In this document: piece after piece, positions 43,550 to 51,936 of the stretch | How positions within the stretch are numbered: the stretch's first letter is position 1 | How the letters are laid out: each line of letters opens with the position of its first letter | Assembly (NCBI RefSeq): GCF_001428045.1 | Contig: NZ_LMSD01000001.1 | Location: forward strand, 186,001-250,000 | Direction of reading: 5' to 3' | Length of the DNA: 64,000 bases | From: Paenibacillus sp. Soil750 | Lineage (GTDB): Bacteria > Bacillota > Bacilli > Paenibacillales > NBRC-103111 | Translations under genes and position numbers: made by a program | The notes under the pieces: generated by a model | What the model saw: the letters and a program-made list of their open reading frames with translations, nothing else | What the model was told of the DNA's origin: nothing | The model's database searches: none

Positions 43550-44437
43550 ATGAACAAACACGACTTGTTGGATAAAATCAAAGGTGGGATCTACGGCGTC
43601 GCGATTGGGGATGCGTTGGGCGGTACAACCGAATTCATGAGTGTCAGGGAAATCCAAGCAAGATACGGATATTTGACAGAGATCATTGGCGGCGGCGTCT
43701 GGCGATTGGAGCCTGGTGAAGTGACGGACGACACGATGATGACGTTGTGTGTGGCGGAGGGGATTTTGGAAAATCCAGCGTACCCTTTGGATGCTATCGG
43801 TGATCAGTTCATGAAATGGTATCAAACGAGGCCGAAAGATATCGGTAACATCATCAGACATACGTTTGAAAATGTGGAGGACAGTTGGTTCGAGGCGGCA
43901 TACGTAACGCATATTGAAATGGGCCAAAGTGCTGGGAATGGTTCACTGATGCGTTGTTTGCCAGTAGCTTTGACGTACACGGAGTGGAAGGATATTGAGC
44001 GATTTTCCCATATGCAATCGAAAATGACTCATTATGACGAAAGATGCAATGAAGCATGCATCCTGTATAATCGCATTGCTTATCGCCTGCTGCAGGGAGA
44101 AGAGATGAAAGATGTGATTCAGCAGGAGCTGATCGGAACGGAATACGAAAGTATACTCACATCCGAACCAAATTGCGAAGCTACCGGGTTTGTTGTGTAT
44201 ACGTTCCGCTGGGTGCTTCACATTTTGCTGGAAGCTTCCAACTTTAGCGAAGTTGTTCAAAAGGCGGCTAATCTAGGCGGAGACTCGGATACGATAGGTG
44301 CCATTGCCGGTGGGTTGGCAGGTATTTATTATGGCTATGAGGGGATTCCGGCAAAGTATGCCGAGGTGATCCTGATTAGAGAGCGGTTGGATGAGCTAGC
44401 GGTGAGGTTGGTTGGTGTGAGGGATGGGTTAAAGTAG
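43550..44437 (+). CDS. ADP-ribosylglycohydrolase family protein (DraG/ARH-like)
   Basis: A 295-residue protein with the metal-binding ARH motifs GVAIGDALGGTTEF, VTDDTMMTL and GGDSDTIGAIAGGLAG. It starts 5 bp after the nadR-like stop and is the last gene of the unit. Members remove ADP-ribose from proteins or small molecules. In this setting it may release ADP-ribose, the ligand of NrtR and substrate of Nudix enzymes, closing a recycling loop; that is inference. Confidence 0.9.
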   Translation: MNKHDLLDKIKGGIYGVAIGDALGGTTEFMSVREIQARYGYLTEIIGGGVWRLEPGEVTDDTMMTLCVAEGILENPAYPLDAIGDQFMKWYQTRPKDIGNIIRHTFENVEDSWFEAAYVTHIEMGQSAGNGSLMRCLPVALTYTEWKDIERFSHMQSKMTHYDERCNEACILYNRIAYRLLQGEEMKDVIQQELIGTEYESILTSEPNCEATGFVVYTFRWVLHILLEASNFSEVVQKAANLGGDSDTIGAIAGGLAGIYYGYEGIPAKYAEVILIRERLDELAVRLVGVRDGLK

Positions 44438-44600
44438 TTGTGAAAATAACTTACGGACAAAGTGAAAGCACCAGAAAATGGTCGCGCTCACTCTGTCTGT
44501 TTTTTATTTCTGGGGTTTGGGTAAGCGAAGTGCTCCTGGCGCTGGTGCAGGCACAAGTATCGGCGCTAGCAACAGGGCATCCCCATCCTGGCCAAGTGAA

Positions 44601-44787
44601 TAACTGGATTTTCTGCAGCTAATTCAAGCGAAATCACGGCATTTCGCAAAATAACTGGATTTCCTCCCGTTATTTCAGGCCAATTTCGTCAAACGGGATA
44701 TTTCAAGCATAATTAGATGTAGAAAATCCAGTTAAAATCCCCAAAGGTTTGTTTTGACCGAAAATAGATGTAGGATATCCAGTTAAT
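44601..44787. repeat. Four-copy cluster of the AACTGGAT intergenic repeat, two in each orientation
   Basis: TAACTGGATT at 44601, TAACTGGATTTCCTCC at 44652, then inverted AATTAGATGTAGAAAATCC at 44711 and AAATAGATGTAGGATATCC at 44762, each inverted copy followed by AGTTAA. The direct and inverted copies can pair into nested hairpins. This fills most of the 459-bp gap after the DraG-like gene; 44438-44600 shows no gene I can support. Confidence 0.7.
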
Positions 44788-44818
44788 CCCCAAAAGCTAG
44801 GCTACTTAATATCTTGTA

Positions 44819-44867
44819 AGAAATTCTAGAAATCACAGAAATTTATCCGACAGGCGGATGCTATTAT
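44819..44867 (+). promoter_or_regulatory. Triple AGAAAT box and -10 of the second sugar-transport operon
   Basis: AGAAAT at 44819, 44828 and 44837 (9-bp step), then TATTAT at 44862 as -10. The same arrangement, with the same step and almost the same distance to the -10, precedes the large secreted protein at 55465. The likely activator is the YesN-type regulator of this locus. Confidence 0.6.
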
Positions 44868-44896
44868 ACAAATATAAATAAAGACGAGGTGATGAT

Positions 44897-45844
44897 ATGC
44901 AAGCAAAACTGGCAACGGACGCCATTCCCACCCCCAAAAAGCAGGATTCATGGATAAGAACGATAAGCAGATATAAAGTGATGTATGCGCTCTTATTTCC
45001 GGCATTAGTGTACTTTGCCGTATTCAAATATATTCCTATGGCAGGAATCATTATTGCTTTTAAAAACTATAACCTCGCCTTGGGACTATGGGATAGCCCG
45101 TGGGTGGGATTGAAAAATTTCAAAGATTTTATCAATGGCGTTTATTTCTGGGACATTATGAGAAATACGATTATCATATCGCTGTATAAGCTATTGTTCG
45201 GTTTCTCTGCTCCTATCGTACTTGCTTTGCTTCTCAATGAAGTGTATACCCAATGGTTTAAGAAAATCGTGCAAACGATCACGTATTTGCCCCATTTTCT
45301 GTCATGGGTCATTGTTTATGGACTGATGGTGGCGTTATTAGCACCAGGGGATGGCCTTTTTAACATGATTTTTAAGCAAAATGGGATTCAGCCTATCTCC
45401 TTTCTAACGGAACCTGCCTGGGGTAGACTGCTGATCATCCTATCTGAAATATGGAAGGATATTGGCTGGGGAGCGATCTTATACCTTGCCGCATTAGCGG
45501 GCATTGATCCAAGTTTGTATGAAGCAGCTAGAATTGATGGGGCTTCCAAGTCAAGACAGCTATGGCATGTCACATTACCCGGCATTCGAGGCGTCATTAT
45601 TCTGATGCTGATCCTCAAATTAAGTCATATTCTGGACGCAGGCTTTGACCAAATATTCATGTTTGCCAACAGCTTTAACCAGGAGAAGATCGACATTATC
45701 GACACATGGGTATACCGTGAAGGGTTGGAGCGTCTTAAGATTGGCTTAGCTACTGCTGTGGGGTTGTTTAAAGCTATCATCGGATTTGCTTTAGTTTTGG
45801 CTGCGAACAAGATTGCCAAAAAATTCGATGGGCAAATTTGGTGA
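44897..45844 (+). CDS. ABC transporter permease (LplB type)
   Basis: A 315-residue membrane protein of the LplB/polysaccharide permease subfamily: RYKVMYALLFPALVYFAVFKYIPMAGIIIAFKNYN at the N-terminus and the EAA loop YEAARIDGASKSRQLWHVTLP. It has six helices. GACGAGGTGATG lies before the ATG. It is first gene of an operon with a YtcP-type permease and a binding lipoprotein, again without an ATPase. Confidence 0.93.
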   Translation: MQAKLATDAIPTPKKQDSWIRTISRYKVMYALLFPALVYFAVFKYIPMAGIIIAFKNYNLALGLWDSPWVGLKNFKDFINGVYFWDIMRNTIIISLYKLLFGFSAPIVLALLLNEVYTQWFKKIVQTITYLPHFLSWVIVYGLMVALLAPGDGLFNMIFKQNGIQPISFLTEPAWGRLLIILSEIWKDIGWGAILYLAALAGIDPSLYEAARIDGASKSRQLWHVTLPGIRGVIILMLILKLSHILDAGFDQIFMFANSFNQEKIDIIDTWVYREGLERLKIGLATAVGLFKAIIGFALVLAANKIAKKFDGQIW

Positions 45845-45857
45845 GGTGGTTTTATAC

Positions 45858-46727
45858 ATGATTAATTTGACAGTCGGGGAAAAAATATGGCAAGTAGTCG
45901 TATATTCTATTCTTATTATACTAGCCCTACTTTGCTTACTTCCCTTTTTATATGTCGTTGCAGTATCCGTGACGCCAGAATCGGAAGTAGTAAGAAAAGG
46001 GATTGTAATAATACCAGAATCCTATACGTTCTTAGCCTATAAAGAGGTATTCATTTCGCACGGTATAGGGCAGGCGTATAAAATTACGTTGTTTCGAACG
46101 ATCGTAGGCACGGCGCTTAATGTGCTTTTTACGGTACTAGCTGCTTATCCATTATCCAAAAAATATTTGCCAGGGCGCAGCACATTTTTAATATTCATTG
46201 TGTTTACCATGATGTTCAGCGGAGGATTAATTCCGACGTATTTGTTAATCCGCTCACTGGGATTGTTAGACAGTCCATGGGTATTAATTATTCCGACTCT
46301 AATTAGTGCATTTAATCTGGTTATTATTAAAGGCTTTTTCGAGCAATTGCCTGCTGAAATCGAGGAATCGGCAAGGGTCGACGGCGCAAGTGAGCTTCAG
46401 TCGCTTTGGAGGATTATTTTACCCCTGTCTTTACCCGTCCTTGCAACGATTTCCTTGTTTTACGCCGTGGGGCATTGGAACAGTTATTTCGATGCCATTG
46501 TTTATTTGAATGATGCGAACTTAATGCCGCTGCAAGTTGTCTTGCGCAACATTTTGCTTAACATTGCATCAGAAAGCGCTGAATCGATGGCTAATTCCGG
46601 AACTGTGAGCAAGTTTGCTGTGCAAATGGCTGCTGTCGTCGTGACGACGGTTCCGATCTTAATCGTGTATCCATTTATGCAAAAGCATTTTACTAAAGGT
46701 GTACTTATGGGATCGATTAAAGGGTAA
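45858..46727 (+). CDS. ABC transporter permease (YtcP type)
   Basis: 289 residues from ATG 45858, which has GAGGTGG upstream; the frame reaches back to 45813 inside the previous gene. Six helices; EAA-type loop EIEESARVDGASELQSLWRIILP; C-terminus HFTKGVLMGSIKG, which is diagnostic for YtcP/LplC permeases. It pairs with the LplB-type permease 13 bp upstream. Confidence 0.93.
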   Translation: MINLTVGEKIWQVVVYSILIILALLCLLPFLYVVAVSVTPESEVVRKGIVIIPESYTFLAYKEVFISHGIGQAYKITLFRTIVGTALNVLFTVLAAYPLSKKYLPGRSTFLIFIVFTMMFSGGLIPTYLLIRSLGLLDSPWVLIIPTLISAFNLVIIKGFFEQLPAEIEESARVDGASELQSLWRIILPLSLPVLATISLFYAVGHWNSYFDAIVYLNDANLMPLQVVLRNILLNIASESAESMANSGTVSKFAVQMAAVVVTTVPILIVYPFMQKHFTKGVLMGSIKG

Positions 46728-46798
46728 AAGGCAATTTCTACCTAGGTTGTTACGGGGACACCGTGATAATATATATACAAGCAAAAGGAGAGGTCAAT

Positions 46799-48385
46799 AT
46801 GGAACGTAAAAAGATTACATTTACTGTTCTGGCTGCTATAGTAGGGCTGGGAACGCTATTGTCAGCATGTGGGAACCAAGATGAAGTTAAGCCTGCAGCT
46901 TCGAGCAGCCCTCAAACCGAGGCTAACAAGTTTGCGACCAAAATGAAAATCTCGATGTTCAACCAAGGGACTTTCAATGCTGCTGCTCCGATACCTCCAC
47001 GTGAAGAAGATATTCAACGCCAAATGTTGGAAAAGGCGATGAACATCGACTTGGATATGACGATTCCTCAAGCTGGGCAAGCAACAACCAAGCTAAATAC
47101 CCTCATTGCAGGAGGAGATATTCCAGATTTGCTCTTCTTAAAGAGTCGGTCCGATCTTGCGCAATATTATGACCAAGGTGTTCTTGCGGATTTGACCCCG
47201 TACTTGGATCAATTTCCCGAATTGAAGAAGCGTTTTGCTAAAGACTCCTGGGAGGCGACATCCTATCTGGGCAAAACGATTGGGGTTCCCGGTTATGATA
47301 ATGTAAACGGTATCAGCCGAAGCTTCTTCATCCGTAACGATTGGTTAAAAAAGCTAGGCTTGAAAGTGCCGACAACCCCTGACGAGCTGTTCGAAGTGAT
47401 GAAAGCCTTTACGGAGAAAGATCCAGACGGAAATGGCAAGAACGATACGTACGGATTCATAGGTGGTATGAATAAAGAAGGCAATCTGCAAACCTATGGG
47501 TTTGATAGCTTGATGTGGATGTTTGGCGTCAATCCTCCCTCCGCCATTGATGTGAAAGATAACAAACCGGTGTACTTATTTATTGATCCTAAAATGAAGG
47601 AAGCACTCGCTTACATCAATAAAATGATGACAGCGAAAGTTGTGGATCCAGATTGGGTGACGATGAATACCCCTGATTTGTTGGACCAGAAGTTATTTAA
47701 AGGTAAAGTTGGCTTTATGATTAGAGATGCCCGCAGACTGGAGCCGGATTATCAGCAGAAAATGAAAGAAATCGGCGGAGAGGTACCAGAATGGATCGTT
47801 ATTCCTCCAATGAAAGGGCCTTACGGGGATCAAATCGTAGAGAGAAAATCATTCCAAGGCAATTCATGGGCCATTTCCAAGAAAGCGGATAAGGAAAAAA
47901 TCATTCGAATCCTGTCCATGCTGGAATATATGTTTACGGACAAAGAAGCCTATCCGAATTTTGCATACGGAATTAAAGGAATTCATTGGGATGTCGTAGA
48001 CGGCAAGATCAAAAATAAAACCTCTGAATTATCCAAGGAAGTGAAAGAGAAATACTTATGGGTGGATCATTATAGAATGCCGCGCCGTGGCGATGATGCC
48101 GAGTACTTCAGTTTCCAGAATCCGAAGACGGCAGAAGCTTTCACGAACAATCAGCAATATGTGGGTCTTACTTTGCCTGGTAACTTGTTGACGGCAGATC
48201 CGAGTGATTCCTTGGCAGCAGACCGCACACGTTTTATTAATGAAAGCTTAGTCAAATTTATGTCTGGCAAAGATCCTCTAACCAACTGGGATAATTTCCT
48301 CAAGACATTGGATACCAAGTTCGACATGCAGAAATATAAGGATACAGCCGTTAAACAATTTAAAGAAGCAGGCCTAATTAAGTAG
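46799..48385 (+). CDS. Extracellular solute-binding lipoprotein (LplA type)
   Basis: 528 residues from ATG 46799, with AAAGGAGAG upstream. Lipobox LSAC at residues ~18-21, then a Ser/Ala linker and the long LplA-type binding fold: NTLIAGGDIPDLLFL, LADLTPYLDQFPELKK, FIRNDWLKKLGLKVPTTPDELFEVMKAF and DPDGNGKNDTYGF, a calcium-loop-like motif common in this group. Cargo is unknown; the secreted enzyme at 55639 and the SGNH hydrolase suggest a decorated polysaccharide fragment. Confidence 0.93.
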   Translation: MERKKITFTVLAAIVGLGTLLSACGNQDEVKPAASSSPQTEANKFATKMKISMFNQGTFNAAAPIPPREEDIQRQMLEKAMNIDLDMTIPQAGQATTKLNTLIAGGDIPDLLFLKSRSDLAQYYDQGVLADLTPYLDQFPELKKRFAKDSWEATSYLGKTIGVPGYDNVNGISRSFFIRNDWLKKLGLKVPTTPDELFEVMKAFTEKDPDGNGKNDTYGFIGGMNKEGNLQTYGFDSLMWMFGVNPPSAIDVKDNKPVYLFIDPKMKEALAYINKMMTAKVVDPDWVTMNTPDLLDQKLFKGKVGFMIRDARRLEPDYQQKMKEIGGEVPEWIVIPPMKGPYGDQIVERKSFQGNSWAISKKADKEKIIRILSMLEYMFTDKEAYPNFAYGIKGIHWDVVDGKIKNKTSELSKEVKEKYLWVDHYRMPRRGDDAEYFSFQNPKTAEAFTNNQQYVGLTLPGNLLTADPSDSLAADRTRFINESLVKFMSGKDPLTNWDNFLKTLDTKFDMQKYKDTAVKQFKEAGLIK

Positions 48386-48393
48386 ATGAACGA

Positions 48394-48424
48394 AGAGAGT
48401 GGCGATAAATCGCCCCTCTCTTTG
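48394..48424 (+). terminator. Terminator after the ABC operon
   Basis: GAGAGTGGCG-ataaat-CGCCCCTCTC followed by TTTG. Confidence 0.8.
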
Positions 48425-48474
48425 TTGTCCTATGCTATGCTTGGTTTAATACAGATGTAAAAGGAAGATGACCG

Positions 48475-50220
48475 ATGCGAAGAAGAATCAGCTTGCCTAT
48501 AAAACTATTTATGATTGTGTTTGCGTTCGTGTTAAGCTGCATCATATTGATAAGCCAATTGTCCTATCGCTATGTCCAGAAGGAAATTAGAACCAACGAC
48601 ATTTATTACACAAACCAAATATTGGACAAAGTTGACCAGTATCTAACGGTTAATTTTTCTTCCTTCCAGACGATCTTGTTCTCGGTCGAGACTTCGGTGA
48701 AAGCAAACATTGCCAATACGGAAGTGATTAAAAAGCAATTAAGAGAGCTCTATGAACTCAACAGTAACTACGTGAGTAACATTTACTTGATCAATAGTGA
48801 TTTATCTATTCTAGGCGGAAGTACGACTACGCGAATTTTCGATGAACCTTTATCAGACAGAAAACCCTTATTTGATGCGGCCGACAAGAACAAACGGACT
48901 ACATTTGTCAGTGATCCTTATAAATCGAAGTATTCCGGTTGGACCGTTACGATGGTGCGATATTTGAACGGCACTCCGACTCCTATGGCCATTGCTGTAG
49001 ATTTGGATCTAAATGCGATTGAAGAAACCTTGTTTAAGATTAATAAAAAAGAACAAATGAATCTAGCTTTGATTACCACATCGGGTAAAATTATTGCTGG
49101 ATTTTCGGAAAATAGAGGACCTCTAAGTATTCAAGATCATACGTTTTCAATCGGGGAAATGTCGGCAGAACAAATTCTGGATACGACGGGAACAAGCCTA
49201 CAACTCCATACCAAAGATGGCTTACCGGTCTCCATTCTGAAGAAACCGACGGAGAAATTCAATTGGTTCCTCATCTCGATGAATGATGAATCTCGCATGG
49301 AAGCTGCGTTGTCCAGATTGGAAAACTATTATCTTGGACTTCTCGTTGCAGGCTTGCTGCTAAGTTTGTTCATTTCCTTCTTTATTGCCAAATATATAAG
49401 GAATCCGCTTTATGCACTCAAAACAAAAATGAAGCGGGTAGAGCAAGGCGATTTGACAACGACAGTTACCATTAACCGAAACGATGAATTCGGTGACCTT
49501 TCCCTAGCCTTCGACCGTATGCTGCAGCAAATTGTGGAACTGATACGGCGAGCAGAGCTTCATAATGAACTGGAGCGGAAACTGGAAATCCAAGTGCTGC
49601 AATCTCAAATCAACCCTCATTTTCTCTATAATACGCTTGGATCAATCAGCAATGTCATACGTCTCGGACAAATAGAGAAAGTAGATGTGGTCATCGGGTC
49701 TCTCATTGCCATATTGGAATACGGGATCGCCGACGCTTCGGAGAAGGTTTCACTACGTCAGGAATTGCGCAATGTATCGGACTATATCGCGATCCAGAAC
49801 ATCCGTTATAATAGGCACTTCCACTTGATTGAGCATATCGAAGAGGGACTAATGGATTTTCCGGTTTTTCGTATGCTGCTGCAGCCCATTGTGGAAAATA
49901 GTATCTTCCATGGCTATAACGGAGGTGGAATCGAAGGCTCGATTACGATTCATGCGTACAGGAAGGGCGGCTTTGTCATGATCGAAGTCATTGATCAAGG
50001 CGAAGGCATTCCAGCGGATCGCATACAGCATATTTTAATCGCAGACCCGAGTGCTCAGGAAGTAAAAAGGAAAAGAATCGGGTTAAACAATATTCATGGT
50101 CGAATAAGACTTCACTATGGGGAGCAGTTCGGGCTCCAAATTATAAGCACGCCTCAGGAGATGACATGTGTTCGCGCTGTATTCCCTGTAGGTTCGTTTA
50201 AAGGAGATGTATTACGGTGA
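48475..50220 (+). CDS. Sensor histidine kinase (YesM family)
   Basis: A 581-residue kinase. Membrane helices lie near residues 8-28 and 284-304 with an extracellular Cache-like sensor between them, then HAMP (NPLYALKTKMKRVEQGDLTTTV), the His_kinase domain with the phosphoacceptor in QINPHFLYNTL (about H382) and an ATPase domain (LLQPIVENSIFHGY, DQGEGIP, IGLNNIHGRI). YesM kinases sense oligosaccharide-bound lipoproteins. It overlaps the response regulator by 4 bp. Confidence 0.93.
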   Translation: MRRRISLPIKLFMIVFAFVLSCIILISQLSYRYVQKEIRTNDIYYTNQILDKVDQYLTVNFSSFQTILFSVETSVKANIANTEVIKKQLRELYELNSNYVSNIYLINSDLSILGGSTTTRIFDEPLSDRKPLFDAADKNKRTTFVSDPYKSKYSGWTVTMVRYLNGTPTPMAIAVDLDLNAIEETLFKINKKEQMNLALITTSGKIIAGFSENRGPLSIQDHTFSIGEMSAEQILDTTGTSLQLHTKDGLPVSILKKPTEKFNWFLISMNDESRMEAALSRLENYYLGLLVAGLLLSLFISFFIAKYIRNPLYALKTKMKRVEQGDLTTTVTINRNDEFGDLSLAFDRMLQQIVELIRRAELHNELERKLEIQVLQSQINPHFLYNTLGSISNVIRLGQIEKVDVVIGSLIAILEYGIADASEKVSLRQELRNVSDYIAIQNIRYNRHFHLIEHIEEGLMDFPVFRMLLQPIVENSIFHGYNGGGIEGSITIHAYRKGGFVMIEVIDQGEGIPADRIQHILIADPSAQEVKRKRIGLNNIHGRIRLHYGEQFGLQIISTPQEMTCVRAVFPVGSFKGDVLR

Positions 50221-51836
50221 GAGACTACACCTGCTTCATTGTTGACGATGAAGATCTAATCATTCAACGCTTGGAATTATATTTTAGCGAGCTCTCCCAT
50301 AAGGAAACGCGATTCCATTTAGTCGGGAAAGCGAATAATGGGCTGAAGGGGATCGAGGAGATTTTAAAGCTCAAACCGGACATCGTCATCTCCGATATTG
50401 TTATGCCGCGAATGGATGGGATTGCTATGATTGAGCAGTTAAAGCTGGAGCTGCCGCATACCCAATTCATTCTACTGACCGCCTATTCGACGTTTGAATA
50501 TGCACAGCGAGCTATCCATGCCAACGTAATGGAGTATATTGTTAAGGTTCCCTTGAATGAAGCAGATTTGGATCGAGCACTGGGTAAGGCAGCCGGAATT
50601 TTGGATGAGGTTAAGAAAAAAGAAGAGGAATTTCAATCTTTAAACGTATCCGTTCTTGAAAATAAATACAGGGTTCGCAAGCAATTTTTTAATGAACTGA
50701 TCAGAGGGGAAATTCCTCCTCATCGGGCGTCGAATTTCGCTAATCGTATGGATTCCCAGTTCTTTCAAGCCAATTATTGCTGCTTTATTGTTGAAATGAA
50801 TCTGTATGAAAGTTTCCGAAATGAATATTCAGCGGTTGATCAAAACATCTTAAAATATGCGATTACGAATGTTATCGAAGAAACGGTGATGAATAGTGGC
50901 AGGGGTGTAGCTACAGATCTATCCGATAATCGTTTTATTGGCTTTCTTTCGTGGGAAAATAATCGCAGTGAAATGGATACGGAATTTGCTTGCCAGGAAT
51001 TAGGAAGTCAGATCGTCACTCATTTGCAGCAGTATTTGAATCAAAGAGTATCCGTAGCTTTTGGCGGTCCGCATCGAGGTTGGGAATCCATCAAACAAGC
51101 TTACACGGAAGCTCAAAATGTGAGTGAGGATTTCTATTATCATGCAGAAAAAGTAGTCAAAACACCCGCGCATCGGTTCCATTACCGGAATGACAAAAGA
51201 GAGGAATTCCAGCAGAAATTGGCTGATTTTCTTGTAGGAGTGCAAAGACAAGTTTCCAAGGAAGAGTTGGAAAAAGAATTTGCTGAGTTAAACCAATATG
51301 CTTCTGATCATAAAATTCATAGGTCCATCATGGCACCTATGCTTCGAGACTTGTACAGAGACATTATTATGAAATTTAAATCAGGGAACACGTCGACGAC
51401 AGAAATAGCCGAGTTTCCCATCGAATTTATGGCATTTCGGGAGCAACTCGCCTATATTAGCGACTTCACATTCGAATATGTACACGCCGGCCAACTTTTA
51501 CATCGGGCAGAAATCATGAGAGCCATGCGCTTTATTGAGAAAAATTTGAAGCAGCGTTTAACCTTGGAGGCTATTGCTGAGGATGTGAACTTAGCGCCAT
51601 CGTATTTTAGCAGCCTATTTAAGAAAACAATGAATGAAGGTGTTATCAGCTATATCAACCGTAAAAAAATCCAATTGGCGCTCGAACTGTTAAATGTTCA
51701 GGATTATTCGCTATTGGAATTGTGCGAGGAAGTAGGCATTGTCAATGAAGGGTATTTTTGCAAACTATTTAAAGAATATACGGGTGACACACCTAAGCAA
51801 TATCGGATCAAAATGACACGCTATGAATCTAAATAA
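50217..51836 (+). CDS. Response regulator, AraC-type (YesN family)
   Basis: A 539-residue regulator: N-terminal receiver with IVDDEDLIIQRL and the phosphorylation site in VISDIVMPRMDG (about D60), a ~260-residue linker, then an AraC DNA-binding domain (LTLEAIAEDVNLAPSYFSSLFKKTMNEG and LLELCEEVGIVNEGYFCKLFKEYTGDTP). A GTG start overlaps the kinase stop. It is the natural candidate for binding the triple AGAAAT boxes at 44819 and 55465. Confidence 0.93.
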   Translation: MRDYTCFIVDDEDLIIQRLELYFSELSHKETRFHLVGKANNGLKGIEEILKLKPDIVISDIVMPRMDGIAMIEQLKLELPHTQFILLTAYSTFEYAQRAIHANVMEYIVKVPLNEADLDRALGKAAGILDEVKKKEEEFQSLNVSVLENKYRVRKQFFNELIRGEIPPHRASNFANRMDSQFFQANYCCFIVEMNLYESFRNEYSAVDQNILKYAITNVIEETVMNSGRGVATDLSDNRFIGFLSWENNRSEMDTEFACQELGSQIVTHLQQYLNQRVSVAFGGPHRGWESIKQAYTEAQNVSEDFYYHAEKVVKTPAHRFHYRNDKREEFQQKLADFLVGVQRQVSKEELEKEFAELNQYASDHKIHRSIMAPMLRDLYRDIIMKFKSGNTSTTEIAEFPIEFMAFREQLAYISDFTFEYVHAGQLLHRAEIMRAMRFIEKNLKQRLTLEAIAEDVNLAPSYFSSLFKKTMNEGVISYINRKKIQLALELLNVQDYSLLELCEEVGIVNEGYFCKLFKEYTGDTPKQYRIKMTRYESK

Positions 51837-51936
51837 GGTTGCAAAAAAATGTATGAATTTTTCTCGAAATCCTGTAAAAAAACGGGGATCAAAAAGACTA
51901 CCATGATAGATGTATCTAATCATGGAGGTTATCAAA

